Shown here: positions 1-6,799 of the stretch, piece after piece
Layout: every line of letters begins with the position of its first letter
Numbering within the stretch: position 1 is the first letter of the stretch
Position numbers and translations under genes: made by a program
The notes under the pieces: model-generated
Told to the model about the DNA's origin: nothing
Seen by the model: only the letters and a program-made list of their open reading frames with translations
Database searches by the model: none
Source of the DNA: Chloroflexota bacterium
GTDB taxonomy: Bacteria > Chloroflexota > Anaerolineae > 4572-78 > J111
NCBI GenBank assembly: GCA_003695455.1
Contig: RFJF01000264.1
Coordinates: 1 to 8,674 of the forward strand
Reading direction: 5' to 3'
Length of the DNA: 8,674 bases

Positions 1-266
1 CGGGCGGTCAGCATGATGACGGGCAGCGCGGCCACTGCCGGGCGGGAACTCTGCCGGATGCGGCGGCACAACTCCACGCCGTCGAGTTTGGGCAGGTTCA
101 AATCCAGAATCAGCAGGTCCGGCACTTCCGACTCGGCCAGCGCCAGACCCAGTTCGCCGTCTTCTGCCAGCAGAACCCGGAAGCCGGCCTGTTCAAAATA
201 GGTGCGCACCCAGCGGGCAATCTTGGCTTCGTCCTCTACCACAAGGATGGTTTGCGCCCCGGACAT
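1..266 (-). CDS. Response regulator, receiver domain (3' end outside window)
   Basis: This is the N-terminal 88 codons of a two-component response regulator, which would take a phosphate from a partner histidine kinase. The CheY-like receiver fold is readable. There is a hydrophobic first strand (ILVVEDE) with the acidic pair Glu11-Asp12, the phospho-acceptor Asp55 in LLILDLNLP followed by the usual LDG turn, and the switch Thr87 in the strand VIMLTA at the window edge. The conserved lysine and any output domain lie beyond position 1, so it cannot be called DNA-binding or stand-alone. The start ATG (264-266) lies 6 nt after the stop of the membrane glycosyltransferase-like gene, with a purine-rich GGGG about 10 nt upstream, so the two are probably co-transcribed. 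No kinase gene is visible here. The receiver call is firm; the pathway it serves is unknown. Confidence 0.92.
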   Translation of the reverse strand, partial: MSGAQTILVVEDEAKIARWVRTYFEQAGFRVLLAEDGELGLALAESEVPDLLILDLNLPKLDGVELCRRIRQSSRPAVAALPVIMLTA

Positions 267-272
267 AATCGG

Positions 273-1790
273 TTACTGCCCCGCAAATTCAATTTGCCGG
301 TACGGTTCCTGTTTATCACCGGCCACCTGCCACATCACCACCTCATTTGGGCGGCCGGTCAGCACAAACGTCCTGATAATGGGAAACTCCGGCGTGGTCA
401 CGTAATTGCGGCTGTAATCAATTACATAATCCACGTTCTGTTCTTTGACATACGTCATCCACGATTTTGGGCCGCTGACCACCTGCCGGTAATAGTCTGT
501 TCCGTTGATGAGGCCGTCGAGGTTGATGACTGTCCGGCCGGAAAAATAGCCCAGAATCCCGGCATTCCACGATGCCAGCCGGGCATCGGGCGGGACATTT
601 TCCGATATCCACAGCGCCGAATGATACCCCAATTTGTAAACAGGGATGGACATTGTCCAGCGTACCTGAAACAAAAAAACGGCCAGCGCAATAAATGCCA
701 GCGCAAACGCCGCCGGAATCATCCGGCGGGCGGCCGGTACAATGTTTGACAAAATCCGGCTCAAGCCATCCGCAGACATTGCCAGCGTCAGCGCCAAAAA
801 CACAAACGCCGGCGAGAGATACCACAGAAATTTATCGTAGGCGCTGACACCGCCGGTTGCAATGACGTGGAGCATAACGCCCGCCAGCAAACTGTACCAG
901 ATACCGCGCAACCTTGTTTTTTGGCCTGCGTAGCGGTGGATGATAATTTCCAGCACGGGCAAAAGCAGCAACACCACCAGCAGCCGGGTGGCCGTTAATC
1001 CAACAATATTTCCCCAGTGTGACCAAGATTGCTTCACCAGGCTGGATACCGGCAGCCAACTGCCACCCAGCTGATAAAACACCACCAGTTGGATAATCAA
1101 ACCGGCCAGCGCCAGCAAAACCGAAACGATAACGTACTTCAGGTTTCTGCGGATGTCCAGATGAAGCAAACAATATACGTACAGAATGACAGAAAAAATG
1201 GCGGCGTCCAGCCTGGCCCAGACATTCAAAACCAGAATCAGGGTCAGCAAAATGAATCTTTGGTTTTTCTTCCGCGGGCCGGTTTCTGACAGAAATGCCG
1301 TGGTTTGCCAAATGGCTATCCAAAAAATAAAGGCGTGGAGCGAGTTTTCCATGCCGGTTGAGTAAAATTCACTGCCAAACGTGAGCAGAAACCAGACGCT
1401 AGACATGTAAACGCCAAGCACGGGGCGGTCTACTGTTTCAGACAGTTTCCAGATGACCAGATGGCTGGCGGCATTGAAAAAGAAGCACGTCCCCAGCGAC
1501 AGAACCAGCAAGTTTATTTTGGTTTGGGCAATCTGGGCCAGCAAAAAAATCACGCCAAACCACAACAGTTGCACGCCGTTGGTGGCGTTAATCCCGTCAA
1601 AAGTAGAAACGCCCAGCATTTTCAAATTCCAGGCCGTTTGAAAATAATAGTAGGCATCATCAAATGTTAAGGCGCTGACAATATATTCAGTCCCCTTCAG
1701 GAGCGCGCTGGTTTGCACGGCAAATTGCACAAATGCAACTGCCAAAAAAATCAGCGCGCGTTTCTTTGAAGAGGCTGCAATATGTTTCAT
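273..1790 (-). CDS. Polytopic GT-C-like membrane glycosyltransferase (putative)
   Basis: A 505-residue integral membrane protein resembling GT-C glycosyltransferases, which use polyprenyl-phosphate-linked sugars to glycosylate lipids or proteins on the outer membrane face. After a first membrane segment (about 12-31) comes an external loop with the acidic pair Asp44-Asp45 in FDDAYYY, the usual position of the GT-C catalytic or metal-binding acid. TNGVQLLW (70-77) resembles the TNGYHPLW motif of related bacterial families. TGMENSLH (145-152) and WARLDA (191-196) are further family-like motifs. About nine to eleven hydrophobic segments extend to residue 375. A soluble C-terminal part (about 385-505) carries ASWNAGILGYFSGRTVINLDG, a pattern seen in such proteins. 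No clear ribosome site precedes the ATG, which lies 24 nt after cinA. The gene looks more AT-rich than its neighbours. The donor, acceptor and exact family are not determined; enzyme activity is inferred. Confidence 0.72.
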   Translation of the reverse strand: MKHIAASSKKRALIFLAVAFVQFAVQTSALLKGTEYIVSALTFDDAYYYFQTAWNLKMLGVSTFDGINATNGVQLLWFGVIFLLAQIAQTKINLLVLSLGTCFFFNAASHLVIWKLSETVDRPVLGVYMSSVWFLLTFGSEFYSTGMENSLHAFIFWIAIWQTTAFLSETGPRKKNQRFILLTLILVLNVWARLDAAIFSVILYVYCLLHLDIRRNLKYVIVSVLLALAGLIIQLVVFYQLGGSWLPVSSLVKQSWSHWGNIVGLTATRLLVVLLLLPVLEIIIHRYAGQKTRLRGIWYSLLAGVMLHVIATGGVSAYDKFLWYLSPAFVFLALTLAMSADGLSRILSNIVPAARRMIPAAFALAFIALAVFLFQVRWTMSIPVYKLGYHSALWISENVPPDARLASWNAGILGYFSGRTVINLDGLINGTDYYRQVVSGPKSWMTYVKEQNVDYVIDYSRNYVTTPEFPIIRTFVLTGRPNEVVMWQVAGDKQEPYRQIEFAGQ

Positions 1791-1814
1791 AGTGAAAATT
1801 TAGCCGGTGGCAGT

Positions 1815-2999
1815 TTAGTTCCAGTCTGCCGGCGAGGCGAGTTGGCCCAGCAGCGTGCGCCGCAGCCAGTCTAACCCCTGAACCACAAACCACCGGCGCA
1901 CGTAATCCGAATCTTTAAAGCGGCGGCCCGGGAACGTTTGCTGCGTGCCGTTGATTCCGGTTACAATGATTTCCGTCTCGTTGTTTTCAAACGGGCCAAA
2001 CAGGGCCAGCCCTACCCCGCCCGGCGGCGTCACCGATTGCAGCAGCGCGGCGCGCTCGGCGGGGGAGTCAACCGCCCATTGGTCCGGCTGCAAATCGGCA
2101 GACAGCAAGTCGCCAAAACCGGCCTGCCGCAATTCCTGCGCCAGTTCGCCGCCGGTCAGCGTATCAACCACGCCCAGCTTCAGCCCCCGTTCGGCCAGCA
2201 TCTGCCCCACCACGCCGGGCACGGTTTCTTCACCTTCGCCGTAAATAGCCACGCCCAGCCGCGCCCGCAATTCGGCCTCCAGCGGCGCAATGAGCGCGTC
2301 CGCTTCGGCCTCGGTGTTGGCCTTGGCGGTGATGCGCACATCGGTGTGGCCGGGGTGCGCGGCCAGCCCCACGGTAGGGTTGGCGGCGGTCATCAAATCG
2401 CCGATGGCCCGGTCCACGTTGCTTTCTCCCACGGCGCAAGTGCGCAAAACGCGCACTTTCATCACTTTTTTGCCGCCCATCCGTTCCACCAGCAGTGGCA
2501 GAACCACGTTATCAAGCATGTACTGCAACTCGCGGGGCACGCCCGGCAGAGAAATGATGAACCCGCGCCCGGCCACATCCTCGCTGAGAAAGCAGGGGGC
2601 GGTGCCCACCGGGTTGCGCAGGGGAATGGCTCCCTGTGGAATGTAGGCCTGCCGCTTGTTGTTGTCGGCCATTTCGCGGCCAAAACTGCGAAACCGGGCC
2701 GCAATTTGCCGCTCGAGTTGGGTGCTGTAAACCAGTTTGCGGCCGGTAGCGTTGGCTACGGCCTGCCGGGTAATGTCATCCACGGTGGGGCCAAGCCCGC
2801 CGGAGGTGATCACCACATCACTGCGCTCCAGCGCCAGATTGAGCACCTGCGTAATGCGGGCCTCGTTATCGCCCACGGTGGTTTTGTACAGTAAATCAAG
2901 GCCGATACTGCGCAGCCCCTTTGCCAGCCGGGCGGCGTTGGTATCCACAATTTCACCCAGCAGAAGCTCGGTGCCGATCATCACAATTTCTGCGTGCAT
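1815..2999 (-). CDS. cinA: CinA-family protein with degenerate C-terminal amidase domain
   Basis: A 394-residue cytoplasmic protein of the CinA (competence/damage-inducible protein A) family. The N-terminal half (1-170) is a MoaB/MogA-like domain: EIVMIGTELLLGEI at the start, the phosphate-binding loop TSGGLGPTVDD (65-75) and the LPGVPRE motif (151-157). In known CinA proteins this domain is linked to ADP-ribose or NAD-metabolite pyrophosphatase activity. A linker domain (180-255) follows. The C-terminal region (about 262-385) sits where the nicotinamide-nucleotide amidase (PncC) domain belongs, but its ESCTGG catalytic motif reads DTLTGG (279-284), so the nucleophile Ser has become Thr280. 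The later glycine-rich G-I-A-G-P and GTVYIA blocks are absent. The amidase is therefore probably inactive. The start is supported by AGGA (3006-3009) 6 nt upstream, inside the end of the dehydratase small-subunit gene, which suggests translational coupling. The family call is firm; loss of activity is inferred. Confidence 0.93.
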   Translation of the reverse strand: MHAEIVMIGTELLLGEIVDTNAARLAKGLRSIGLDLLYKTTVGDNEARITQVLNLALERSDVVITSGGLGPTVDDITRQAVANATGRKLVYSTQLERQIAARFRSFGREMADNNKRQAYIPQGAIPLRNPVGTAPCFLSEDVAGRGFIISLPGVPRELQYMLDNVVLPLLVERMGGKKVMKVRVLRTCAVGESNVDRAIGDLMTAANPTVGLAAHPGHTDVRITAKANTEAEADALIAPLEAELRARLGVAIYGEGEETVPGVVGQMLAERGLKLGVVDTLTGGELAQELRQAGFGDLLSADLQPDQWAVDSPAERAALLQSVTPPGGVGLALFGPFENNETEIIVTGINGTQQTFPGRRFKDSDYVRRWFVVQGLDWLRRTLLGQLASPADWN

Positions 3000-3002
3000 T
3001 AT

Positions 3003-3539
3003 TTATCCTGCCGATTGGAATTGTTGTTTGAGATAGGGAATCAGGCCGCCGCCGGCAAGAATGGCTTGCACGGCCGGGTCCAGCGGCGGAAAGCGGAATG
3101 TTTGCCCCGCGCCGGTGGTGATGACGCCGGCCTGCACGTCAATTTCAACCACGTCGCCGGCGTTCAGCGCAGCCACGGCCGGGGCGCAGGTAACGGCCAG
3201 CAGACCGTTGTTGATGGCGTTGCGGTACCAGATGCGGCCAAACGATTCGGCGATGACCGCACCCACTCCGGCGTGAACCAGACAGGCGGCGGCCTGCTCG
3301 CGGCTGGAGCCGTTGCCCCAGTTTTTGCCGGCCACAATCACATCGCCGGGCTGCACGTTGGCGGCAAAAGCGGGGTCCAAATCTTCCAGCGCGTGGCGGG
3401 CCATTTCTGCCGGCTCGGTGACGGTGTAGGTGTACTTGCCGGGAAAAATCACGTCGGTGTTCACCCCGTCGCCGTATTTCCAGACCCGGCCCCGGATGGA
3501 ATTTTGAATTGTGGGTTGTGAATTGTGAATTTGCGGCAT
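3003..3539 (-). CDS. 3-isopropylmalate dehydratase/homoaconitase-type small subunit
   Basis: A 178-residue swivel-domain subunit that pairs with the iron-sulfur large subunit encoded just upstream to isomerise a 2-hydroxy tricarboxylate-type substrate by dehydration and rehydration. Family motifs in order: [21 protein letters not shown] (16-36), the GSSRE substrate-binding loop (77-81), [17 protein letters not shown] (97-113) and GGGLIPYL near the C-terminus. It is of the short archaeal-like type. The loop after Tyr36, which in this family helps choose between homoaconitate and isopropylmalate, reads YTYTVTEP and matches neither the YLRT nor the YLVY form. The residue two before GSSRE is Asn76, whereas relatives usually have GCGSSRE. 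The first 15 residues are encoded by a 7-bp repeat tract, yet an AGGGTG site (3545-3550) 5 nt upstream supports this ATG. It ends 3 nt before cinA. leuD is the nearest conventional name, but the substrate is uncertain. Confidence 0.92.
   Translation of the reverse strand: MPQIHNSQPTIQNSIRGRVWKYGDGVNTDVIFPGKYTYTVTEPAEMARHALEDLDPAFAANVQPGDVIVAGKNWGNGSSREQAAACLVHAGVGAVIAESFGRIWYRNAINNGLLAVTCAPAVAALNAGDVVEIDVQAGVITTGAGQTFRFPPLDPAVQAILAGGGLIPYLKQQFQSAG
3499..3533. repeat. GAATTGT heptamer tract inside the small-subunit coding start
   Basis: Five 7-bp units in register, plus strand: GAATTTT, GAATTGT, GGGTTGT, GAATTGT, GAATTTG. Read on the minus strand they encode roughly residues 3-14 of the dehydratase small subunit (Gln, Ile, His, Asn, Ser and Thr rich), just before the conserved part begins at RGRVWKYG. 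Because 7 is not a multiple of 3, each unit is read in a different frame. Confidence 0.8.
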
Positions 3540-3568
3540 ATTTTCACCCTGCGGGACTGAACGAACGT

Positions 3569-3596
3569 GCGAATAGCGAATGGCGAATGGCGAATG
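3569..3596. repeat. GCGAATG heptamer tract
   Basis: Four tandem 7-bp units: GCGAATA once, then GCGAATG three times without error. It lies in the 104-nt gap between the two dehydratase subunit genes, 10 nt from the pyrimidine-rich tract and about 30 nt upstream of the small-subunit start. Confidence 0.85.
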
Positions 3597-3606
3597 GCAG
3601 ATTGCG

Positions 3607-3641
3607 CTTTTCCTTTATCCTTTCCCCTTCATCCTTCCGCC
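3607..3641. repeat. Pyrimidine-rich degenerate heptamer tract after the large-subunit gene
   Basis: Five consecutive 7-bp units, plus strand: CTTTTCC, TTTATCC, TTTCCCC, TTCATCC, TTCCGCC. The message strand is therefore a purine-rich GGA-containing tract. It begins 2 nt after the stop of the dehydratase large-subunit gene and fills part of the 104-nt gap before the small-subunit gene. Confidence 0.75.
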
Positions 3642-3643
3642 TT

Positions 3644-4924
3644 TTAAATATCTTCCGGGCCGGCGATTTTTCCGGCAGCGGCGCTGGCTGCCACCACAGC
3701 CGGCGAGGCCAGGTAGATTTCTGAATCGCGGGTTCCCATCCGCCCCTGAAAATTGCGGTTGGCCGTGCTGATGGTCACTTCGCCGGGGGCGGGGATGCCA
3801 AAATGGTTGCCCATGCACGGCCCGCAGCCGGGCGTGCCAAACACCGCGCCGGCGGTCAACAGGGTTTCAACGTATCCGGCTTGCAGGGCGGCCATGTACA
3901 CCCGCGACGAGGCCGGAATCACCAGCAGGCGCACGCCGGACGCCACCTGCCGCCCCTTTAAAATTTGGGCGGCGGCGGCCAAATCTTCCAGCCGGCCGTT
4001 GGTGCAGGTTCCCAAAAACGCCTGGTCAATCCGGGTTCCGGCCACCGCGCTGAGCGGCTGCACGTTGTCAACCGTGTGGGGGCAAGCCACCTGCGGCTCC
4101 ACCGCCGAGGCGTCAAAGGTGTATTCGGCGGCGTAGCGCGCGCCGGGGTCCGGTGCCAGTTGGCGGGCAGCGGCTTCCCAGGCCGGGCGGCGCTCCGGCG
4201 CGCCGGTTTGCGCGGCCAGCCAGTCAAACGTGACGGCATCCTGCATCACCCAGGCATTTTTAGCGCCCATTTCGGCCATCATATTGGTCAGCACAAAGCG
4301 GCTGGACATACTCATCGCCGCCACCGCCGGGCCATGGAACTCCACGCTGGCGTACAGGCCGCCGTCTGCGCCCAACTGCCCAATGATATGCAGGGTGATG
4401 TCTTTGCTGGTGATCCACGGGCTGAACTGCCCGGTGATGGTAATTTTGATGCTCTCCGGCACGCGCAGCCACAACTGGCCGGTAGCCCAAATAGCCGCCA
4501 TTTCGCTGCGGCCCACGCCCGCGCCAAACGCGCCCAGCGCGCCGTAGTGCGTCGAGTGGCTGTCGGCGCCCAGCAGCAGCACGCCGGGGAAAATCAGCCC
4601 CTCTTCGGTGAGTACCTGGTGGCAAATGCCGCGCCCCACGTCAAAAAAATGGGTCACGCCCTGTTCGGCCACAAAACGCCGGGCATCGGCGTGGTTTTGG
4701 GCGTGGCGGGTGGTAGGCGGCGGCGAGGCGTGATCGAGCGTGATGGCCAGCCGCTCCGGGTATCTGACCCGATTCACGCCAATCCCGCGGAAGATTTTTG
4801 AAATGGCGGCGGTGTTATCGTGGCTCAGCGCCACATCGGGGGTGGCGGTGATAATCTGGCCGGGCGTCACATCCGGCAGGCCGGCGTTTTGGGCCAGAAT
4901 TTTTTCGGCAAAGGTGTGCGGCAT
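3644..4924 (-). CDS. 3-isopropylmalate dehydratase/homoaconitase-type large subunit
   Basis: A 426-residue aconitase-superfamily protein carrying the [4Fe-4S] cluster. The three expected ligands are visible: Cys307 in LGTCTNG, and Cys367 and Cys370 in [10 protein letters not shown]. Other family blocks are AEKILA (6-11), MSHD-like ALSHDN (32-37), [12 protein letters not shown] (93-104), [15 protein letters not shown] (119-133), [13 protein letters not shown] (147-159) and [10 protein letters not shown] (192-201). The length fits the short archaeal-type large subunits of isopropylmalate dehydratase and homoaconitase, not single-chain aconitases. The start follows the synthase stop by 5 nt. The nearest ribosome-site candidate, GGGAG (4936-4940), is 11 nt away, rather far, so translation may be coupled to the gene before. 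The small-subunit gene follows after 104 nt of repeat-filled spacer. The enzyme class is firm; isopropylmalate, homocitrate or another substrate cannot be chosen from this subunit alone. Confidence 0.94.
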   Translation of the reverse strand: MPHTFAEKILAQNAGLPDVTPGQIITATPDVALSHDNTAAISKIFRGIGVNRVRYPERLAITLDHASPPPTTRHAQNHADARRFVAEQGVTHFFDVGRGICHQVLTEEGLIFPGVLLLGADSHSTHYGALGAFGAGVGRSEMAAIWATGQLWLRVPESIKITITGQFSPWITSKDITLHIIGQLGADGGLYASVEFHGPAVAAMSMSSRFVLTNMMAEMGAKNAWVMQDAVTFDWLAAQTGAPERRPAWEAAARQLAPDPGARYAAEYTFDASAVEPQVACPHTVDNVQPLSAVAGTRIDQAFLGTCTNGRLEDLAAAAQILKGRQVASGVRLLVIPASSRVYMAALQAGYVETLLTAGAVFGTPGCGPCMGNHFGIPAPGEVTISTANRNFQGRMGTRDSEIYLASPAVVAASAAAGKIAGPEDI

Positions 4925-4929
4925 CGCCG

Positions 4930-6288
4930 TTAATTCTCCCGTTTGATGCTGACGGCGTTCTGCCGTTCGGCGGCGGGGTCGGCCGCTGGCTCCTGCCCGG
5001 CGGGACGGGGAGTTTGCGGCCCCATGTGCTGCACAATGTTGCCCCGCACCCGTTCCGGCGCCGAGAGCCGGCTCAGGCCAAACTCATTTTCGGCAATGTC
5101 GGTGAGAATTTGGGTGGGTGAATCGTCCGGGCCAAGGTTGTAAACCCGTTCCTTGAAAACTTTGGCAATTTTGCGGGCCGTGCCTTCGCCCAGATTGTAA
5201 TATTTGATTTCCTTGAGGAAGTAGTAAATCATATTCCAGCCGCTGAGCGGGCCAAGCAGCATTTCGCTTTCGCTCACGCCAAACTGGTCCAGCGGAAATG
5301 GCTCGTAGGTGTTGGCGTAATTGAGCACGGCTTTTTGATGTACCCCGGCAGTGTGGGTGCGATTGGTCAGGCTCACCGGCTCGCGCGACGGCACCAGCTT
5401 GCGCAATTTTGAGGCAAACATCACGTTGATGGGGTAGCTGCCACGCAGATTGTAACCTTCCAAATGGTCGTACATTTTGTCAATGTGCATATTGAACAGC
5501 AGTTCCGTCATCGAGGTGATACCGGAGCGCTCACCCACACCGAGCAGGGTAGTTTGCACGTAACGCATTCCGGCGTTGACGGCTTCCAGCGCGTTCACCA
5601 GCGAAAAGCCGCGGTCGTGGTGAAAGTGACCTTCCAGGTCAACATTGGGGTACCGTTGGCGCAGTACCTCAATCCGCCGCCGGACTCCGGCGGGCGTGGC
5701 AATGCCCACGGTATCGGGCGTGCCAAAGCGAACCACGTGGGGGGCAATTTCATCGTACACGCGGAACAGGTTGGCCTCAGGGGTGCGGAAGGCGTCTTCG
5801 CCGCTGAAGCGGAGGATGAGATTGGGGTGGTTGCGGCCCACATCTTCCAGCAGGTTGCGGGCGCGGGTGATGATGGCATCAAAATCTTTGCCGTGGTTGT
5901 AATTGCGAGACACATCAGACAGGCCAATGTAAAAATTGAGGCCATCGGCCCCGGCCTCAATGGCCGATTCCACGTCGTCCGGGTGGCAGCGCACGTGAGC
6001 CAGCAAAAATGTGTACCCCTTTTGCATCACCAGCCCGTTGCGCACCGAGCGAATGGCGGCCCAATCGTCTTTTTCCTGCGGGCTGACAATGGGGGCGAAC
6101 AGTTCAATGAACTTGACCCCGTACTGAATCAGCGCGCGGGCAATTTCCATTTTGTCTTCCTGGCTGAAAAAGTATTTGTAGTGGTCGTGCAGCAGTGAAC
6201 TCTGCGAGCCTTCGCGCAGGGTGGTATCGATAATTTCCAGCGGGCGGGGCTGGTACTGCGTAAATTGAAACAGGTTGCCGGCGTTCAT
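4930..6288 (-). CDS. Homocitrate-synthase-like acyl-CoA/2-oxo-acid condensing enzyme
   Basis: A 452-residue member of the DRE-TIM metallolyase family, which joins acetyl-CoA (or a related acyl-CoA) to a 2-oxo acid. The barrel begins with [11 protein letters not shown] (20-30). Residues that bind metal and 2-oxoglutarate in homocitrate synthases are present: Asp21, Arg25, Glu26, His98 in AHVRCH, Arg160 and Ser162 in RFSGEDAFR, Thr193 in PDTVG, and Glu219, His221 and His223 in [17 protein letters not shown] (250-259) and the lid region [10 protein letters not shown] (312-321) also fit. The position matching a conserved Asp of homocitrate synthases (VDVVIG/IDLLFG) is Asn118 here. The final 35 or so residues are Pro/Ala-rich and probably disordered. 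A TTG codon lies immediately before the ATG, but the ATG is better placed, 8 nt after GAGGG (6297-6301), which overlaps the smpB stop. Homocitrate synthase is favoured over 2-isopropylmalate or Re-citrate synthase; the substrate is not proven. Confidence 0.82.
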   Translation of the reverse strand: MNAGNLFQFTQYQPRPLEIIDTTLREGSQSSLLHDHYKYFFSQEDKMEIARALIQYGVKFIELFAPIVSPQEKDDWAAIRSVRNGLVMQKGYTFLLAHVRCHPDDVESAIEAGADGLNFYIGLSDVSRNYNHGKDFDAIITRARNLLEDVGRNHPNLILRFSGEDAFRTPEANLFRVYDEIAPHVVRFGTPDTVGIATPAGVRRRIEVLRQRYPNVDLEGHFHHDRGFSLVNALEAVNAGMRYVQTTLLGVGERSGITSMTELLFNMHIDKMYDHLEGYNLRGSYPINVMFASKLRKLVPSREPVSLTNRTHTAGVHQKAVLNYANTYEPFPLDQFGVSESEMLLGPLSGWNMIYYFLKEIKYYNLGEGTARKIAKVFKERVYNLGPDDSPTQILTDIAENEFGLSRLSAPERVRGNIVQHMGPQTPRPAGQEPAADPAAERQNAVSIKREN

Positions 6289-6299
6289 CAATTAATCCC

Positions 6300-6776
6300 T
6301 CAATCGTGTCCTTTGGTGCGGCGTCCCAACGCGCGCTCCATCTGCCGTCGATCCGAACGCTCTCGCATGGCCTGCCGTTTGTCGTGTAATTTTTTACCGC
6401 GCGCCAACCCGAGTTCGACTTTGGCCCGGCTGTGTCGCAGGTAAATTTTAAGCGGCACTAATGTTAATCCTTTTTCCTGCAATTTGCCAACCAGCCGGTT
6501 AATCTCGCGGCGATGCAGGAGTAGTTTGCGCGGGCGGCGCGGTTCGTGGTTTTGAAAGCTGGCCTGTTTATAGGTGGAAATATGAACGTTCAGCAGCCAC
6601 GCCTCGCCCTCGGCAATCACGGCGTATCCGTCGCGCAAATTAACCTGACCGGCGCGGATAGATTTGATTTCGCTGCCGGTCAGTACCAGTCCCGCCTCAA
6701 TGGTATCTTCGATGATGTAATCGTGGCGGGCTTTTCTGTTGGTGGCAATTATTTTTATGTGGTCGTTACCGGTCAT
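6300..6776 (-). CDS. smpB: SsrA-binding protein SmpB
   Basis: A 158-residue protein matching SmpB in length and motifs. SmpB binds tmRNA and places it in the A site of stalled ribosomes so that the nascent chain is tagged for degradation. Readable blocks are the start IATNRKARHDY (10-20), the OB-fold core GLVLTGSEIKSIRAG (29-43), NLRDGYA (46-52), the strand WLLNVHISTY (60-69), the PRRPRKLLLHRREI segment and the basic C-terminal tail with RGKKLHDKR, the part that enters the mRNA channel in known structures. The gene follows ctpA by 23 nt and precedes the synthase gene by 11 nt, so it sits in the same transcription unit. The tmRNA gene that often lies near smpB is not in this window. The ribosome site is weak (GATGAG about 7 nt upstream). 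Confidence 0.97.
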   Translation of the reverse strand: MTGNDHIKIIATNRKARHDYIIEDTIEAGLVLTGSEIKSIRAGQVNLRDGYAVIAEGEAWLLNVHISTYKQASFQNHEPRRPRKLLLHRREINRLVGKLQEKGLTLVPLKIYLRHSRAKVELGLARGKKLHDKRQAMRERSDRRQMERALGRRTKGHD

Positions 6777-6799
6777 TGGTCACTCATCATTTAACGCCA

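Noticed and set aside
252..749. Plus-strand open frame of 165 codons opposite the membrane protein
   Set aside because: Arg- and Pro-rich without motifs, and it overlaps both the membrane protein and the response regulator start on the other strand.
1938..2894. Plus-strand open frame of 318 codons opposite cinA
   Set aside because: It is a shadow frame in GC-rich DNA, rich in His, Gln, Gly and Arg and without motifs, and cinA on the other strand is unmistakable.
3499..3641. CRISPR array
   Set aside because: The units are 7 bp, directly abutting and without spacers, and no cas gene is nearby.
3965..4801. Plus-strand open frame of 278 codons opposite the dehydratase large subunit
   Set aside because: Composition is typical of an antisense shadow, and the minus strand holds a complete iron-sulfur dehydratase.
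5464..6198. Plus-strand open frame of 244 codons opposite the synthase
   Set aside because: No recognisable domain; the minus strand encodes all active-site motifs of the synthase.
4930..6288. Re-citrate synthase or 2-isopropylmalate synthase
   Set aside because: The TLREG, HVRCH, RFSGED and EGHFH pattern and the lid region follow homocitrate synthases. The long LeuA regulatory domain is absent, and the Re-citrate synthase sequences I recall have TFRDGQQ and a different core. This is a judgement from memory and could be revised by a tree.
6289..6291. TTG codon as start of the synthase
   Set aside because: The ATG immediately after it has better spacing (8 nt) from GAGGG, and the extra residue adds nothing conserved.
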